Notes under the pieces: model-generated
Databases searched by the model: none
The model's input: the letters and a program-made list of their open reading frames with translations, nothing else
Told to the model about the DNA's origin: nothing
Part shown: positions 21,601-33,500 of the stretch, piece by piece
How the letters are laid out: each line of letters opens with the position of its first letter
How positions within the stretch are numbered: position 1 is the first letter of the stretch
Source of the DNA: Allium sativum
Lineage: Eukaryota; Streptophyta; Magnoliopsida; Asparagales; Amaryllidaceae
DNA length: 64,000 bases
Reading direction: 5' to 3'
NCBI GenBank assembly: GCA_030737875.1
Contig: CM060910.1
Span: forward strand, 634,619,303-634,683,302
Program-made: the position numbers and the translations under genes

Positions 21601-23214
21601 ATATAATAAACAAATGTTACACAAACCCAACATACGCCTCATTCCAATTCAGAATATTCTTTTATTCAAATTTTCACATTCTAAGGGAAAGGTTCCCAGT
21701 AATTTTATCAAAGATAAATTCTTCTAAATTTATTCTTTAATCTTCCTTTGGATATCATTTCAAACCATGTCAAGGTTTTCCAAACTAGTCGGGATTAGCG
21801 AACCACACCGAAGTAATTATTTATTTTATTTCCCAAATCTCAACCTATTCATCCCATGGAGCACAACTGGTAATACTCCATATCTAACACCACGGTGTTA
21901 TTGGTAAATATTAATTACCATTTCACGTTCTAATCTAATTAAAGATTTAACTATCGCTTTGGAGAAAAACCGGTGATACTCCATTCTCGATCATTTTAAT
22001 CTAATTAAAGATTCATTAAAATTCCACTTAGTTTTAATCTTCCCAAAAATCAATATTCTGTCTTTAACTGGATTAAAGAACCAATGTCATCTAAAACACG
22101 ATTCACGGTAAACCCAAAATCACATTCAAATTCAATTCCAATAAAATATTATTTAATTGGACAATTTCACTAAATCTTAATAGAAAGATTTAATCTTTTC
22201 TACACTGGGTCCAAGAACAGTGTTATTAAAGACACCATTCACGACGAACCCAAAATACCATTTGATATTAAATACAAGGCTCTGAATAGAAAATATATCG
22301 GCTTATATTCAATATAAAATTCTGAAATCAACAAATATCGTATTGGAAATAACGATATAAATATATCTTTCAAATTTCCACAACCATCTCTATATAATCA
22401 CGAAATCCGACATCGAAATATTCCAAAGATAATTTCGATTCAAATCCATTCCAATTCATATATTGGAAATTCTGATTATTTTTAAAACCACTTTCAAATT
22501 CAATTTATTTATTTCAAAAATAAATTGATTTTAATTCTAGTTCAAAACTATTTCATTTCGATAAAAAACTATTTTTATCATTACAAATGTGTAATTTTTC
22601 ATCCCAATTCTTCACAAATCATTTCTTATGATTTTACATAAATTATTACTATTTTTAATAATTTTATCAAGGCTCGTACAGTCGATTTCCATCAACGGCC
22701 ATCGAACTGCACTTACAGCGACCTTTTCCAAATTTGATTTGGACATAATTCCAAATCCAACCGTTTGATTTCAAATTTCTAATATTCATTGGAAAGCTCT
22801 TTTCGATACGAACCCAACGGTTCCGGTTTCAGGGGAATCCGACGGTGGATCTCCCGCAATGTCAATTCGAAGTCAATGGTCGAAATTCACGAACTGCCGC
22901 GACGCGGCGCGTTCTTTTCAGGCCATTGTATATATATTATATATATTACGTCGATTTCCTTTTAAAATGTATTTTATAAATCGTTTTAAAATCGTTTTCG
23001 AAATGATTTCAATTTCATATTCAAGTTCGAATCAAAATTGAATATTCCACATCATCGATATACAAATGATAATATTTTCAAAACATTATATTTTGAAATC
23101 ACTTCTTTTTCTATATTCATTATAAAAACGAATATAATCGATATAAATATCGCTCGCGTCAAAATGGCGCATCTCTAATCAACACGGCTTTATATATATT
23201 TCAAAATCTTTGTT

Positions 23215-23490
23215 ATTCTATTCAACAAATGAATATTTATTCTATTCAACACACGAATCTATATTTTTTCAACACATGAATCTTTATTCTTCTCAACATA
23301 TGAGCATCGTCAACACATGACTATTTATGTCATTTAATATATTTTATAAAATTATGATAAAGATGTAAATTTTTATTGTTAAAATATTTTACTCAACGCA
23401 TGAATATATATTTTATTCAACACATGAATATATATTTCTGTTCAACACATGAATATATATTTCTATTCAACACATGAATATATATATTTT
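23215..23490 (-). repeat. ATTCA-acaca-TGAAT array in the D 3' LTR
   Basis: Irregular tandem copies of a unit of about 20-40 bp containing ATTCAACACATGAAT, whose arms ATTCA and TGAAT are complementary with a five-base spacer. Matching arrays are at 59755-60030, 30360-30565, 35340-35430 and 53695-53775, all in related LTRs. Confidence 0.75.
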
Positions 23491-24179
23491 ATAATATTCT
23501 TTATTTTCCCGATTGGAATGAGGCCCAATCAATTATCATATAATGTTAATTATATGGATTCCATACAACACATGTATATAATAGCAACGATAAATAATCA
23601 ACCATCATCCAAAGTGCGCCACACAACTGCATAAGCATTAAATATAAGTAATTAACGCTCATACAGTCTGTCAACCAAACGATCGACATACCACTAAACA
23701 ATTGGGATTAGTGTACGTCAAATATCATCCCAACACCCGTGGTTTCAATCCACAAACACTGAATATTATTTGTGCTGTTGGGCGTCGTGTAAAATTTATC
23801 GTCCCAATCAATGTCCTTCAAATAGGTGTACATAAACAAACCGTCCATTTCGTAAATGAATATTTATTTCTCCACATTCACGTTAAAAATTATATTTTTA
23901 ACGATAAAATATTTATTCTCAACACATTAATGTTTTATCATCTATTTCACATCAACTTCACAAACAAATTTCCCAACACAACAAACAAGCATACAAGTCG
24001 TCCATGGTCTGTGGATGACGGGTGTCGAGTGCTGCTAAGCACCGCCTGCATCCTAGTATATATTTTAACCAGAAAAAAAGATTTAAAGTGTGAAGTTCTC
24101 ATCGACTAGCTAATCCAATACCTGAACTCTTCATATTTACAAATCTTCGTCGTGCTCGCCTTTCATCACTTTCGTTGCC

Positions 24180-24720
24180 TATATTCACTACATATATAAA
24201 AATCACATTTTTATATTGTTACTATATAGATAAAATTCTATTTTTACACCGCTACTATATAGATAAAAATTCTATTTTTACACCGCTACTATATAGATAA
24301 AAATTCTATTTTTATAACGGTGTTCATATAATAAAGATTATATTTTTATCACGCTATTATCTATATAAAAATTATATTTTTATATCGCTCTTCTTCCAAT
24401 AAAGAATATATTTTTTTAACGCTCCTTCCTATATAAAAATTATATTTTTATATCTACTTCTAATATAAAGATCGGATTTTTATATCATCGCTATAAAAAT
24501 CACATTTTTATTTCAATATATATATAATAAAAATCAGATTTTTATTTTGCTACATATATAAAGATCAAATGTTTACTATCTATATAATATAAAAATCGTA
24601 TTTTTATAATCTCTACTATATAAAATTCATATTTTTATACATCATCATATGAAATAAAGATCATATTTTTATACCAATAAAAATCAAGTTTTTATATTTT
24701 TAAATATCAAGTCTTTACTT
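24180..24720 (-). repeat. ATAAAAAT-n3-ATTTTTAT palindrome array in the D 3' LTR
   Basis: About a dozen units of roughly 35-50 bp, each centred on a short palindrome with arms ATAAAAAT and ATTTTTAT around a variable centre of about three bases (for example CAC, TCT). Linkers between units vary more than the arms. The same type of array is at 60735-61260 (D 5' LTR), 29255-29690 (C), 35437-35700 and 53780-54045 (B). It lies a few hundred bases downstream of the splice-donor consensus in each. Confidence 0.8.
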
Positions 24721-25014
24721 GTATAAAAATTATTTCTTTGTATGGTAAAAATTGCAACTTTTGTCATAAAAAAAATCATTCCTTTTTCTATGGCTAAAAA
24801 TCACTACTCGTATATTTTAAAAATCCTAACTTATATAATTAAAAATATAAACTTTATTTAATTAAAAATCTATTCTTTTTCTGACTTAGAAAACAATAAT
24901 AACTTTCCATCAATGCTATTTTATTTAAATTAAAACACATCCTAAAACAATGTCCCTTTCGTTGGAAATTAAACTAACTACAAAACAAATAAATAAAGAA
25001 AAGGAGGAAAGCTC

Positions 25015-25400
25015 ACATTTTTATTGAAGGAGGGGAGGGGTTTCGCTGTTCGTTCACCTGAGAAGGGGCTGCGGGATCCCACGTTGGCGTCAGCGGCGGA
25101 TTATGGTGGTGGGTGTCGCGGTTCAGGAGGTGGTGACCTGGGGTCAAATGGGGGGGCTAGGGTTTAGGGGGGGTCCATGGTTAGAAGAGGGGGAGGAGGA
25201 GAGAAGGCGGAGCAGGTGGAGGAGGGGGGTCGGAGGTCGGGGAGGGCGGAGGGGAGGCGGTTGCGCCCGCCTTGGCGGCGGTGGAAGTGGTCATCGCGCT
25301 AGTGCGCGAGGGTTTTTTTTTCTTTTTTTTTCTCTGAATCTCGAATGAAGAAAGGGGGGGCTCGCATTGACTGAGGAGAAGAGAAGGGGGGAATTATAAA
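25015..25400 (-). promoter_or_regulatory. TATA-like site, GC-rich leader exon and splice donor of D
   Basis: On the minus strand an AT-rich TATA-like stretch (about 25410-25394) precedes a leader rich in CCTCC and CCGCC, ending in AAAT|GTGAGC with GT at 25016-25015. The D 5' LTR repeats this at about 61930-61551. GC content rises abruptly here against strongly AT-rich surroundings, as in a plant 5' UTR. An open frame on the opposite strand (25103-25348) is low-complexity and judged spurious. Confidence 0.5.
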
Positions 25401-26296
25401 AATATTATATTTAATTCTATTTAAATTCAAAAAGCAACTTTTTATTTCAAACTCGAAATCGAACCCACCGACTATCGTCCCTAGCTAATTACCCCCATTC
25501 CGAACACAATGGGATATGTATCATAAGCCGATTCGACAGCCATGATCGGTTTCCGCCGAAATCAAAATATAAATTTGTATATTGAATTTAAACGCGCATT
25601 TTAATTTACCGGGGCCACATACGGGCTCTAAAAATTCCCGAAAAATATTTTCTAGCTTCGTATTGACGATACGTTCCTAACAAAACTAATATCGTCAAAT
25701 TCCGAAACCTTTTGAAAAATGGCCATTTTCTAGTCGATCGAAATTGACTGAAATTGACAAAACACGTTTTCCTTTGCCACGCTCACATATTGATTCGAAA
25801 AATTACGAATTTTGGAATCTAACAATAACTAGACATCACGGATCCAACAAAAGTGGTTTCATCGATAACCGAGGTCATTTGCAAAATTTCCATTTTTAAG
25901 GGCCAGAATTCCATAGCGACTATTCTGAATTTTCAACTGGGCATATCTTTTGAATCCCGCTATGTACTTTTGATTTTTCAGATTCGTTGGAAAGATATTC
26001 TCAATTAGATTCTAATATTTTTGGTTTCGCTAAAATCCTGTTTATTTTGCACACGGTACATTCATTTGAAATTTGAAATCGAATTTTCGAACTACCGCGC
26101 CATTTTCAATTCCTTATATAATTAAAGTAAAATATTTGTATTCTAACGACGATTCAAATAAATATATATGTTCTAATTCTATTCAAAATAAATTTCTCGT
26201 TGATATTATTTAAAATAATTCATTTTAAATATTCAAACTTCGCTAAAATTGCCAAAATAAAAATTTTAAATTGGCTTGGATTTTCGGGTTATTACA

Positions 26297-26309
26297 ATCT
26301 CCACCATTT
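26297..26309 (-). other. Polypurine tract of D
   Basis: On the minus strand AAATGGTGGAGAT ends next to the 3' LTR boundary at 26296. It is similar to the tract of B (39959-39971). Confidence 0.75.
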
Positions 26310-27314
26310 AAAACTTTTCGTCCCCGAAAAGGAATGAAGCTGAAAGTTGTTTTACTAATCAACTCAACTTTCATTATTTTAATTATGGCTTAAGTTCTTC
26401 AACTTTTTAGTTTCTAAGAACTTTTCAAATTTTTCAAAAATTTGGCTAACACCCTAAATTTTCAAAAAATTTCGCCATAACCTCCCCTGCACCGGAGACT
26501 TCGAGATATTTCAAATAGCCACCCATGGCCCTCATCAATCCAAAAAGAAAAAGAAAGAGCCAAGTGGCTAGCCAATCGGCTCATAAAATCATCCAAACCC
26601 AATAAATATGTAAACATGTACCTATTTGTCAAGCAAACAATTTTATTCTTCTGCTCTAGCCTCCTTGCTATGACCTGTTCAATGGATACACATGTATATG
26701 CATGCAATTATAATCATTTTCAATCCAGTTCAGTATTTGGTTCAATTTGGCTAAAGGTTCAACCTTTAATTAATCAAACAATAATCAAACAACACAACCA
26801 GCAATCAATTAATGAATTAACGTTTCAAATTCATAATTTTGATATATATACAGAAAATCATGTTTTTGATGCCAAATCACAATAACAGCCCTATCTAGTT
26901 TTGGTTCTCACACCAGTATAATGGAAATATATAGATATCACACCTTCGAAACTCGAACATAAATACTGATGATGTGGCCACATCATCAGAATCATCCCCG
27001 GGTGTCTAGAATATGATTTTATATCTATCCAGTATATTAAAAACTTCGAATATACATTCATGACGCGTATATGCAAAATCTTTATATACTTGATTGTCCA
27101 AATTCAATACAAATAAAATATTTAAATACATAATAAATTTCAAAACAAAATTTGTTTTTGATTTTATTTTAAAAATATACTCTTCACACTCGTTTTAGGA
27201 TACTACAAATCCCATCTCTAACGAGATATTCTTATTGGATATTCCTAATCCAGTTTCTGATGAATTCTTTCGTTTGGTTCTAATGTGTCTTGTTCTCGAG
27301 CTCTGTAAACCAAA

Positions 27315-27326
27315 GCTCTGATACCA
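27315..27326 (-). other. Primer-binding site of D (initiator tRNA-Met)
   Basis: The minus strand reads TGGTATCAGAGC, two bases inside the 5' LTR edge at 27329. It is identical to the primer sites of A1, A2 and B. Confidence 0.95.
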
Positions 27327-27328
27327 AA

Positions 27329-27905
27329 TGAAGCGACCCAAAACTTCCCTAGTAAGGAAAGCCCGGATTGCTTTGAGGACAAGACCAACCAGAACGCAAA
27401 CAGAAGAACATTTCATTGTTTACTACAACAATTCCATCAGAATACAAGAATATACAGAGTATGAATAAATATTACACATTTGACAAATATCAGAGATTTA
27501 AATACATTACTGTGGCGGAAAAATAATACAAAACATAACCGAAAGAAATACATGGATACAGAGCTTTCTGAGTATCATTCCAGCTGTAAACCAGGATCCT
27601 GTGAAAATAAATCTGCAAAACCAAAACTACTAGCTTCCCGTATGGAAAATAGGGGCACCCAGAGTTTAGGTTAAAACAATAAACTCCAGGTCAGTCATAT
27701 GACTGGTGTGAGAAATAAAACAATTATTAATCTTTATTTTTAAAGTTTGGTAAATCGAGGGACCACGCCGTATAACATGGAACGGGTTTCCTCCCAAGAA
27801 TACCAATGCATAAAACAAACAGTGCAATGCTAAATAAAGAAAAATGAAGCTATTATAAGACCCAGGCCCCATCACACAATGCAACGCAAGCCGGAGGATA
27901 GGGTT
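27329..27905 (-). repeat. Element D 5' LTR, part 1 (before insertion C)
   Basis: The first 577 bp of the D 5' LTR in window order, starting TGAAGCGACCC and closely matching 19943-20520. It is cut by solo LTR C; the target duplication gggtt (27901-27905) repeats at 57066-57070, after which D resumes. Confidence 0.95.
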
Positions 27906-28796
27906 TGTAATAACCCGGAAATCCGAGCCAATTTAAAATTTTTATTTTGGCAATTTTAGTGAATTTTGAACATTTAAAATGATTTATTTTAAATAATAAC
28001 AACGAGAAATTTAAAATGAATGGAATTCGAACGTATGTATTTTTTCGAATCGTCGTTAGAATATAAATATTTATTTTAAATTATAAAAGGAATTGAAAAG
28101 GGCGCGGTAGTTTGAAATTTCAATTTCAAAGTTCAAATGAATGTACAGGATTCAAAATAAACCAGATTTCAGTGAAACCAAAAATATTTGAATCTATTTG
28201 AGAATATATTTCCAACGAATCCAAAAAACTGAAATTTCATAGCGGGGATAAAAATTTACGTCCAGTAGAAAATTCAAAATATTCGCAATGGAATTTTGGC
28301 CCTTAAAAATGGAAATTTTGCAAACGACCTCTGTTTTCGACGAAACCATTTTTGTTGGATCCGTGATGTCAAGTTATTGCTAGTATTCAAAATTCGTAAT
28401 TTTTCGAGTCAATAGGTGAGCATGGCAAAGGAAAACGTGTTTTGACAATTTCAGTTGATTTTAATCAACTGGAAAATGGCCATTTTTCAAACGGTCTCGG
28501 AATTTGATGAAATTAGTTTTGTTAGGATAGTATCGTCAATACGAAGCTAGAAAATATTTTTCTGGAATTTTTCGGGTTAGTATGCGACCCCAGTAAATTG
28601 AAATGTGCGTTCAAATTCAATATATAGATTTATATTTTGATTTTGATGAAAACTGATCGAAACGATTGAATCAGCTTACGATACATATCCCATTGTGTTC
28701 AGAATGGGGGTAATTAGCTATGGACGACAGTCGGTGGACTTGATTTCGAGTTCAAACGAAAAGTCAACTTTTATTGGAAATAAATAATAATTAAAT

Positions 28797-29181
28797 TATA
28801 TATATATAACCCCTACCCCTTTCCTTCTCTCTCCCTCCTCCCTTTTCTAATCGACAAAAGAATAAATAAAAAAAAGCGAACGAAGGACGCCGTCGCCCCA
28901 GGATCGGAGCCGCCACCGCCGCTCCAGGCCGGACCCCACCAGCGACGAGGATTTTCCCCCACCTCCGGCGACGCAGCGCCAAACCCCTCCCTTCCCTCTC
29001 GCCCGTTCTCCTCTAAGCCCTCACCCCCCTCCAATCTCGCACAGACCGAAACGCCTCCCTCTTTGACGATTACACCAGCGCCACCGAGACCACCTGAGCT
29101 CTACCACCTGTAGATGGACGCCGACCTCCCAACGACCCTCCCAGTCAACGGCGAAACCCACCTCCACCTAATAATCAATGT
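28797..29181 (+). promoter_or_regulatory. TATA box, GC-rich leader exon and splice donor of C
   Basis: An alternating TA stretch at 28797-28809 is followed by a pyrimidine-rich start region, then about 330 bp of C-rich leader, ending CAAT|GTAAGTAA with GT at 29180-29181. A matching acceptor candidate, TTTTGGTTTTGCAG, ends near 56783 on the far side of B, so the intact LTR would carry an intron of about 4.5 kb. No transcript evidence is available. Confidence 0.5.
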
Positions 29182-29254
29182 AAGTAAAATTAGATCGATT
29201 CCTATTTTTATTTTTAGTTTTGATCTAAATAAATAGTGATGAAATTTAGATTTT

Positions 29255-29690
29255 TAATGACAAAAAGAACTGATTTTTTTATAAAAGAAAAATAGTGATT
29301 TGTTAAAAACAAAATAGACAGTAAAAATATGGTTTTTACTTGAGAAAGTTAGGATTTTTATTTTATAAAAACTAAGATTTTTGAAATTAAAAAGGTAAGA
29401 TTTTTAAAGCGTTGTAAAGAAATAAGTTTTATCATATGAAAAACAACATAAAGATTTGATTTTTAACTTTATAAAGATTAGATTTTTATATGGTAGCGGA
29501 TTAAAAATTGAATTTTTATATAATAGAGAATATAAAAATATGATTTTTATATATATAGAGAATATAAAAATATGATTTTTATATATGTAGAGAAATAAAA
29601 ATACGATTTTTATACATGTAGCGTTGATATAAAAATGTGATTTTTGTCCATGTAGAATGATTATAAAAATGTGATTTTTATAGATGTAGT
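29255..29690 (+). repeat. Palindrome array in C
   Basis: Units with arms ATAAAAAT and ATTTTTAT around GTG, ATG or ACG centres, about 40 bp apart, most regular at 29515-29690. It corresponds to the arrays of D and B in content and position relative to the donor. Confidence 0.75.
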
Positions 29691-30359
29691 GAATACGGGC
29701 AATGAAAGTGATGAAAGGCGAGCACGACGAAGGTTTCCTACATATGAAGAGTCATGGCGTTTGGTTTAGCTAGTCGGTGAAAACTCCTCACCTTTAATTT
29801 ATTTCTAGTTGAAATATATACTAGGATGCGGACGGTGTTTAGTAGCACCCGACACCCGTCGTCCACAGACCATGGGTGGCTTGTTTGTTTGATTTTTGTG
29901 TTGTGAAATTTGATTGTGTGAAGTGGAATGAAATAAAATATTTTATAGTGGAAAATATTTTATAGTTAAAAATATAATTTTTAACGTGTATATAAAATAA
30001 ATATTTATAAACAAATCGGATGATTTGTTTATATACACTGATTTGACTGATATTGATTGGGACGATAAATTTTACACATCGCCCAACTGCACAAATAAAA
30101 TCTGTGTTTGATTGTTTGAAACCCCACACGGGTGTTGGGATGAAATTGGACATACACTAATCCCAATAATTAGCAGTATGTCGATCGATTGATTGACAGG
30201 CTGTTATAAGCGTTGAATATTTATATTTGATGCTTATACAGTGTAGAATGCACTCTGGATGATGGTTGATGATTTATCGTTGCTATTATATACATGTGTT
30301 GTAGGGAATCCATATAATTAACGCTATATGGTAATTGATTGGGCCTCATTCCAATTTGG

Positions 30360-30565
30360 AGAATATAAAGAAAATTCATGTGTTGAATAGTAAAGAAAAT
30401 TCATTTGTTGAATTGTAAAGAAAATTCATTTGTTGAATTATAAAGAAAATTCATGTGTTGAATAGTAAAGAAAATTCATTTGTTAAATAGAAAGAAAATT
30501 CATTTGTTGAATAGTAAGGAAATTCATGTGTTGAATAGAGAAAATATTCATTTGTTGAATAGAAT
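30360..30565 (+). repeat. ATTCATGTGTTGAAT array in C
   Basis: About nine units of 20-30 bp reading AAAATTCATKTGTTGAAT, the complement of the array at 23215-23490. The units are more homogeneous than in D, suggesting recent local expansion. Confidence 0.8.
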
Positions 30566-33500
30566 AACGAAGTTATTGAAATATAAAAAGCCGTGTTGAT
30601 TAGATTGACGCCATTTTGACGTGAATGATATTTATATCGATTTTATTCATTTGTATAATGAATATAGAAAAGGAATTGATTTCAAAATACAACGTTTTGA
30701 AAATATTATCATTTGTATATCGATGATGTGGAATATTCAATTTTGATTTGAAATTGAATATGAAGTTGAAATCGTTCTGAAAACGAATTTAAAACAATTT
30801 ATAAAATACTTTTTAAAAGGAAATCGACGAAATATATATAATATATATATATATATAATGGCCTGAATAGAACGCGCCGCGCTGCGGCAGTTCGCGAATT
30901 TCGTCCATTGACTTTGAATGGATATTACGGAAGATCCGACCGTCAGATTCTCCTAAAACCGGAACCATTGGGTTCGTATCGAAAAGGGCTTTCTAATGAA
31001 TATTAGAGATTTGAAATCTAACGGTTGGATTTGGAATTATGTCCAAATCAAATTTGGAAAAGGTCGCTGTAAGTGCAGTTCGATGGTCGTTGATGGAAAT
31101 CGACTGTACGGGCCTTGATAAAATTATTAAAAATAGTAATAATTTGTGTAAAATCATAAGAAATGATTTGGGAAGAATTAGGATGAAAAACTCCATATTT
31201 GGAAAGATAAAAGTAGATTTTTATCGAAATGAACTAGTTTTGAACTAGAATTATAATTCTATTTATTTTTAAAATAAATAAAGTGGATTTGAAATGGTTT
31301 TGAAAATAAACAGAATTTCCAATAATTGAACTGGAATGGTTTGGAATCAAAATTATCTTTGGAATATTTCGATGTTGGATTTCGTGATTATACAGATATT
31401 GTTATGGAAATTTGAAAGATATATTTATACCGTTATTTCCAATACGATATTTGTTGGTCGTAGGATTAGATATTGAATATAAGCCGATATATTTTCTATT
31501 CAGAGCCTTGAATTTAATATCAAATGTGATTTTTGGTTGTCGTGAACAGTATCTTCAATAATACTGTTCTTAGACCCAAAGGAGTTAAGAGAATCAGAAA
31601 CTAACTGGAGATTAGTTAAGTTGAATGGTTTCTTGGGTATTGATCTGATGTTGGTTTCGGCCTTCGGGGTTAATACTAGGGAATTGCTCACTTGCTATTT
31701 AAGGTTAGGGACTGATTGAAATGTGATGTGATTTTGGGGTTTATCGTGAACCTTGTTTTAAATGACATCGGTTCTTTAACCCAGCTAAAGATTAAAACTA
31801 AGTGGAGTTTTAATGAATCTTTAATTAGATTGAAAAAGATCGAGAATGGAGTATCACCAGTTTTGCTCCAGGCGATAGTTAAATCTTTAATTGGATTTGA
31901 ACATGAAATGGTAATTGAATTTACCGATAACACCGTGGTTTTAGATATGAAGTATGACCAGTTTTACTTCATGGGATGAATAGGTTGGGATTGGGAAACA
32001 AAATAAATGATTACTTCGGTGTGGTTTGCTAATCCCGACTAGTTGAATTGATATTCAAAAGAAGATTAAAGAATAAATTTAAGGAATTTATCTTTGATAA
32101 AACTAATGGGAACCTCTCCCTAAGAATGTGAAATTTAACAACTAACTGAAGATTAGTTAAGACGAATGGTTTCCTGTGTATTGATCTGATGTTGGTTTCG
32201 GCCTTCGGGGTTAGTATTTGGGGAATTGTTCTCTTACTAATTTAAGGTTAGTGACTGATGAATTGGAATGAGGCGTATGTTGTGTTTGTGTAACACTTGT
32301 TTATTATATACGCGAGTTACTCAGAAAGGCCGGGTTTATCCCATAATGAATAACTGATACGACGATAAGTCGAAGATGAAGACGTTGGTTGAAGACCGGA
32401 GGTCTTCACGTCATTTGGGTGATTACTGATGATATTGATTGTGCCGTACACCCAAGAGGAGGGAATCAGTTAGTGGTCGTCCATACGTACTTGGAGATCG
32501 ATGGATATGCGAGGTACAAGGTGCCTCCGGTTTCGTTCAGACCCAGAACGAACTTATAAATGGACTGTGTGTCTGACATTGGATTTTATTCTGTGTGATT
32601 GATTTCTATTAAATATATATCTGTTTGGCGGCGGAGAATTTATTCTCTTGCTTAACGCCCTTCTCTGAGACGTATGAGCTCAGGGGTTATATATTGATGG
32701 ATATCAAACGCATGGAGTGAATTGCCTGTGTGGCATGCCTAAGTGGCAATTGATCAAGGCTTCTGTTGAAAAGCAAAATCTTGTGGTTGATAATCAAAGC
32801 ACTGCCTGTGTGGCATAGCTTTGTGTAACGTGAATTCGCGAGCCTCACACCCCGGTTGTGAACCAAAAACGGGAGAGGACCTCAGCGAGGGCATGCGTTT
32901 CTTTCTAGTTAGAAGTGGCGTCAGTGGTTTTACGCGCCCTGACGAGTTTGACTTATGTGGTTGTTGCTGTTGCGAGGCGCCTTGGATATATTGGTGACTA
33001 TGTGAAGCTGATGGAGTCATTCGTTGGCTCATTTACGCCCCAAAGGGCGGGGAAACGCAGTGTTCAGACATTTTAATCCACATCGATGGACCGGCCCTGT
33101 CGCTCCAAGGGTCGATGCGCTCTGACCCTGAGGCTCGGGCTTGAGAGTCTCGAAGCTGGTAGAGGACGATCCCTGGCCTCGGTTCACAGATGGAAATCCA
33201 ATTTCCAAGTACATGACTTTGCGGTTTTGATTGTAGAGCCTAGTATGGCGACATGATATATGGTACCCATGCCATCAATGATTGATACTTATGATTGAAA
33301 TTGTTTTAAACGCTATACACCTATTATAGTATCAAATGATTTGTTTTAAACGTATCAAGCATGCTTTGGCTATTATAAGGTAAAACCCTATCCTCGGGCT
33401 TGCGTTGCTGTAACGACCCAGAAAATCTGAACCAATTTAAAATTTTTAAATTGGCTAAAATAATGGATTTTAAATATTTTAAATAATAGAAATGAAAAGG

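Larger units (their letters stand above)
19943..26296 (-). repeat. Element D 3' LTR (6.35 kb)
   Basis: A complete minus-strand LTR with ends TGAAGCGACCC (19943) and, in reverse complement at 26296, TGTAATAACCC. The left target duplication is gtctg (19938-19942). In transcription order it contains U3 (26296 to about 25400), a GC-rich leader (about 25390-25020), a donor (25016), a palindrome array (24720-24180), an ATTCA array (23490-23215), a conserved block (about 21600-20690) and the U5-like end. It matches the split D 5' LTR (27329-27905 and 57071-62699) closely. Its open frames are short, repetitive and not shared with sibling LTRs. Confidence 0.9.
26297..27328 (-). mobile_element. Element D interior: non-coding, LARD-like
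   Basis: Only 1,032 bp separate the two D LTRs. On the minus strand it starts with a primer-binding site (27326-27315) and ends with a polypurine tract (26309-26297). The final 150 bp (TTTTCGGGGACGAAAAG and a GGGTGTTAGCC-like stretch) match the 3' untranslated interior of B near 39790-39960. No gag, protease, reverse transcriptase, RNase H, integrase or chromodomain sequence is present. Very long LTRs around a non-coding interior fit a large non-autonomous retrotransposon derivative mobilised by proteins of a partner element, although the usual LARD interior is longer. Confidence 0.85.
27906..33408 (+). repeat. Solo LTR C, part 1 (interrupted by element B)
   Basis: An LTR starting TGTAATAACCCGG, relative of the D LTR but in plus orientation. 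With 56518-57065 it totals about 6.05 kb. A perfect 5-bp duplication (gggtt) flanks the pair, and no interior or second LTR is present, so this is a solo LTR left by LTR-LTR recombination. It contains a TATA stretch (28797-28809), GC-rich leader (about 28815-29179), donor GT (29180), palindrome array (29255-29690), ATTCA array (30360-30565) and conserved block (about 32340-33250). A segment with GATTAGTTAAG, TTTCTTGGGTATTGATC and GGCCTTCGGGGTTA occurs twice (about 31600-31690 and 32140-32230), a duplication not seen in D. Confidence 0.9.

Noticed and set aside
23215..24720. Regularly spaced short repeats resembling a CRISPR array.
   Set aside because: The DNA is plant nuclear, units are AT-rich imperfect palindromes with variable spacing and non-unique linkers, and no cas genes are present.
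25103..25348. Glycine/arginine-rich open frame over the GC-rich LTR leader of D (and 61750-61947; 28813-29034 in C).
   Set aside because: Low-complexity translation of GC-rich leader DNA, antisense to the inferred transcript, with no domain and no frame preservation between copies.
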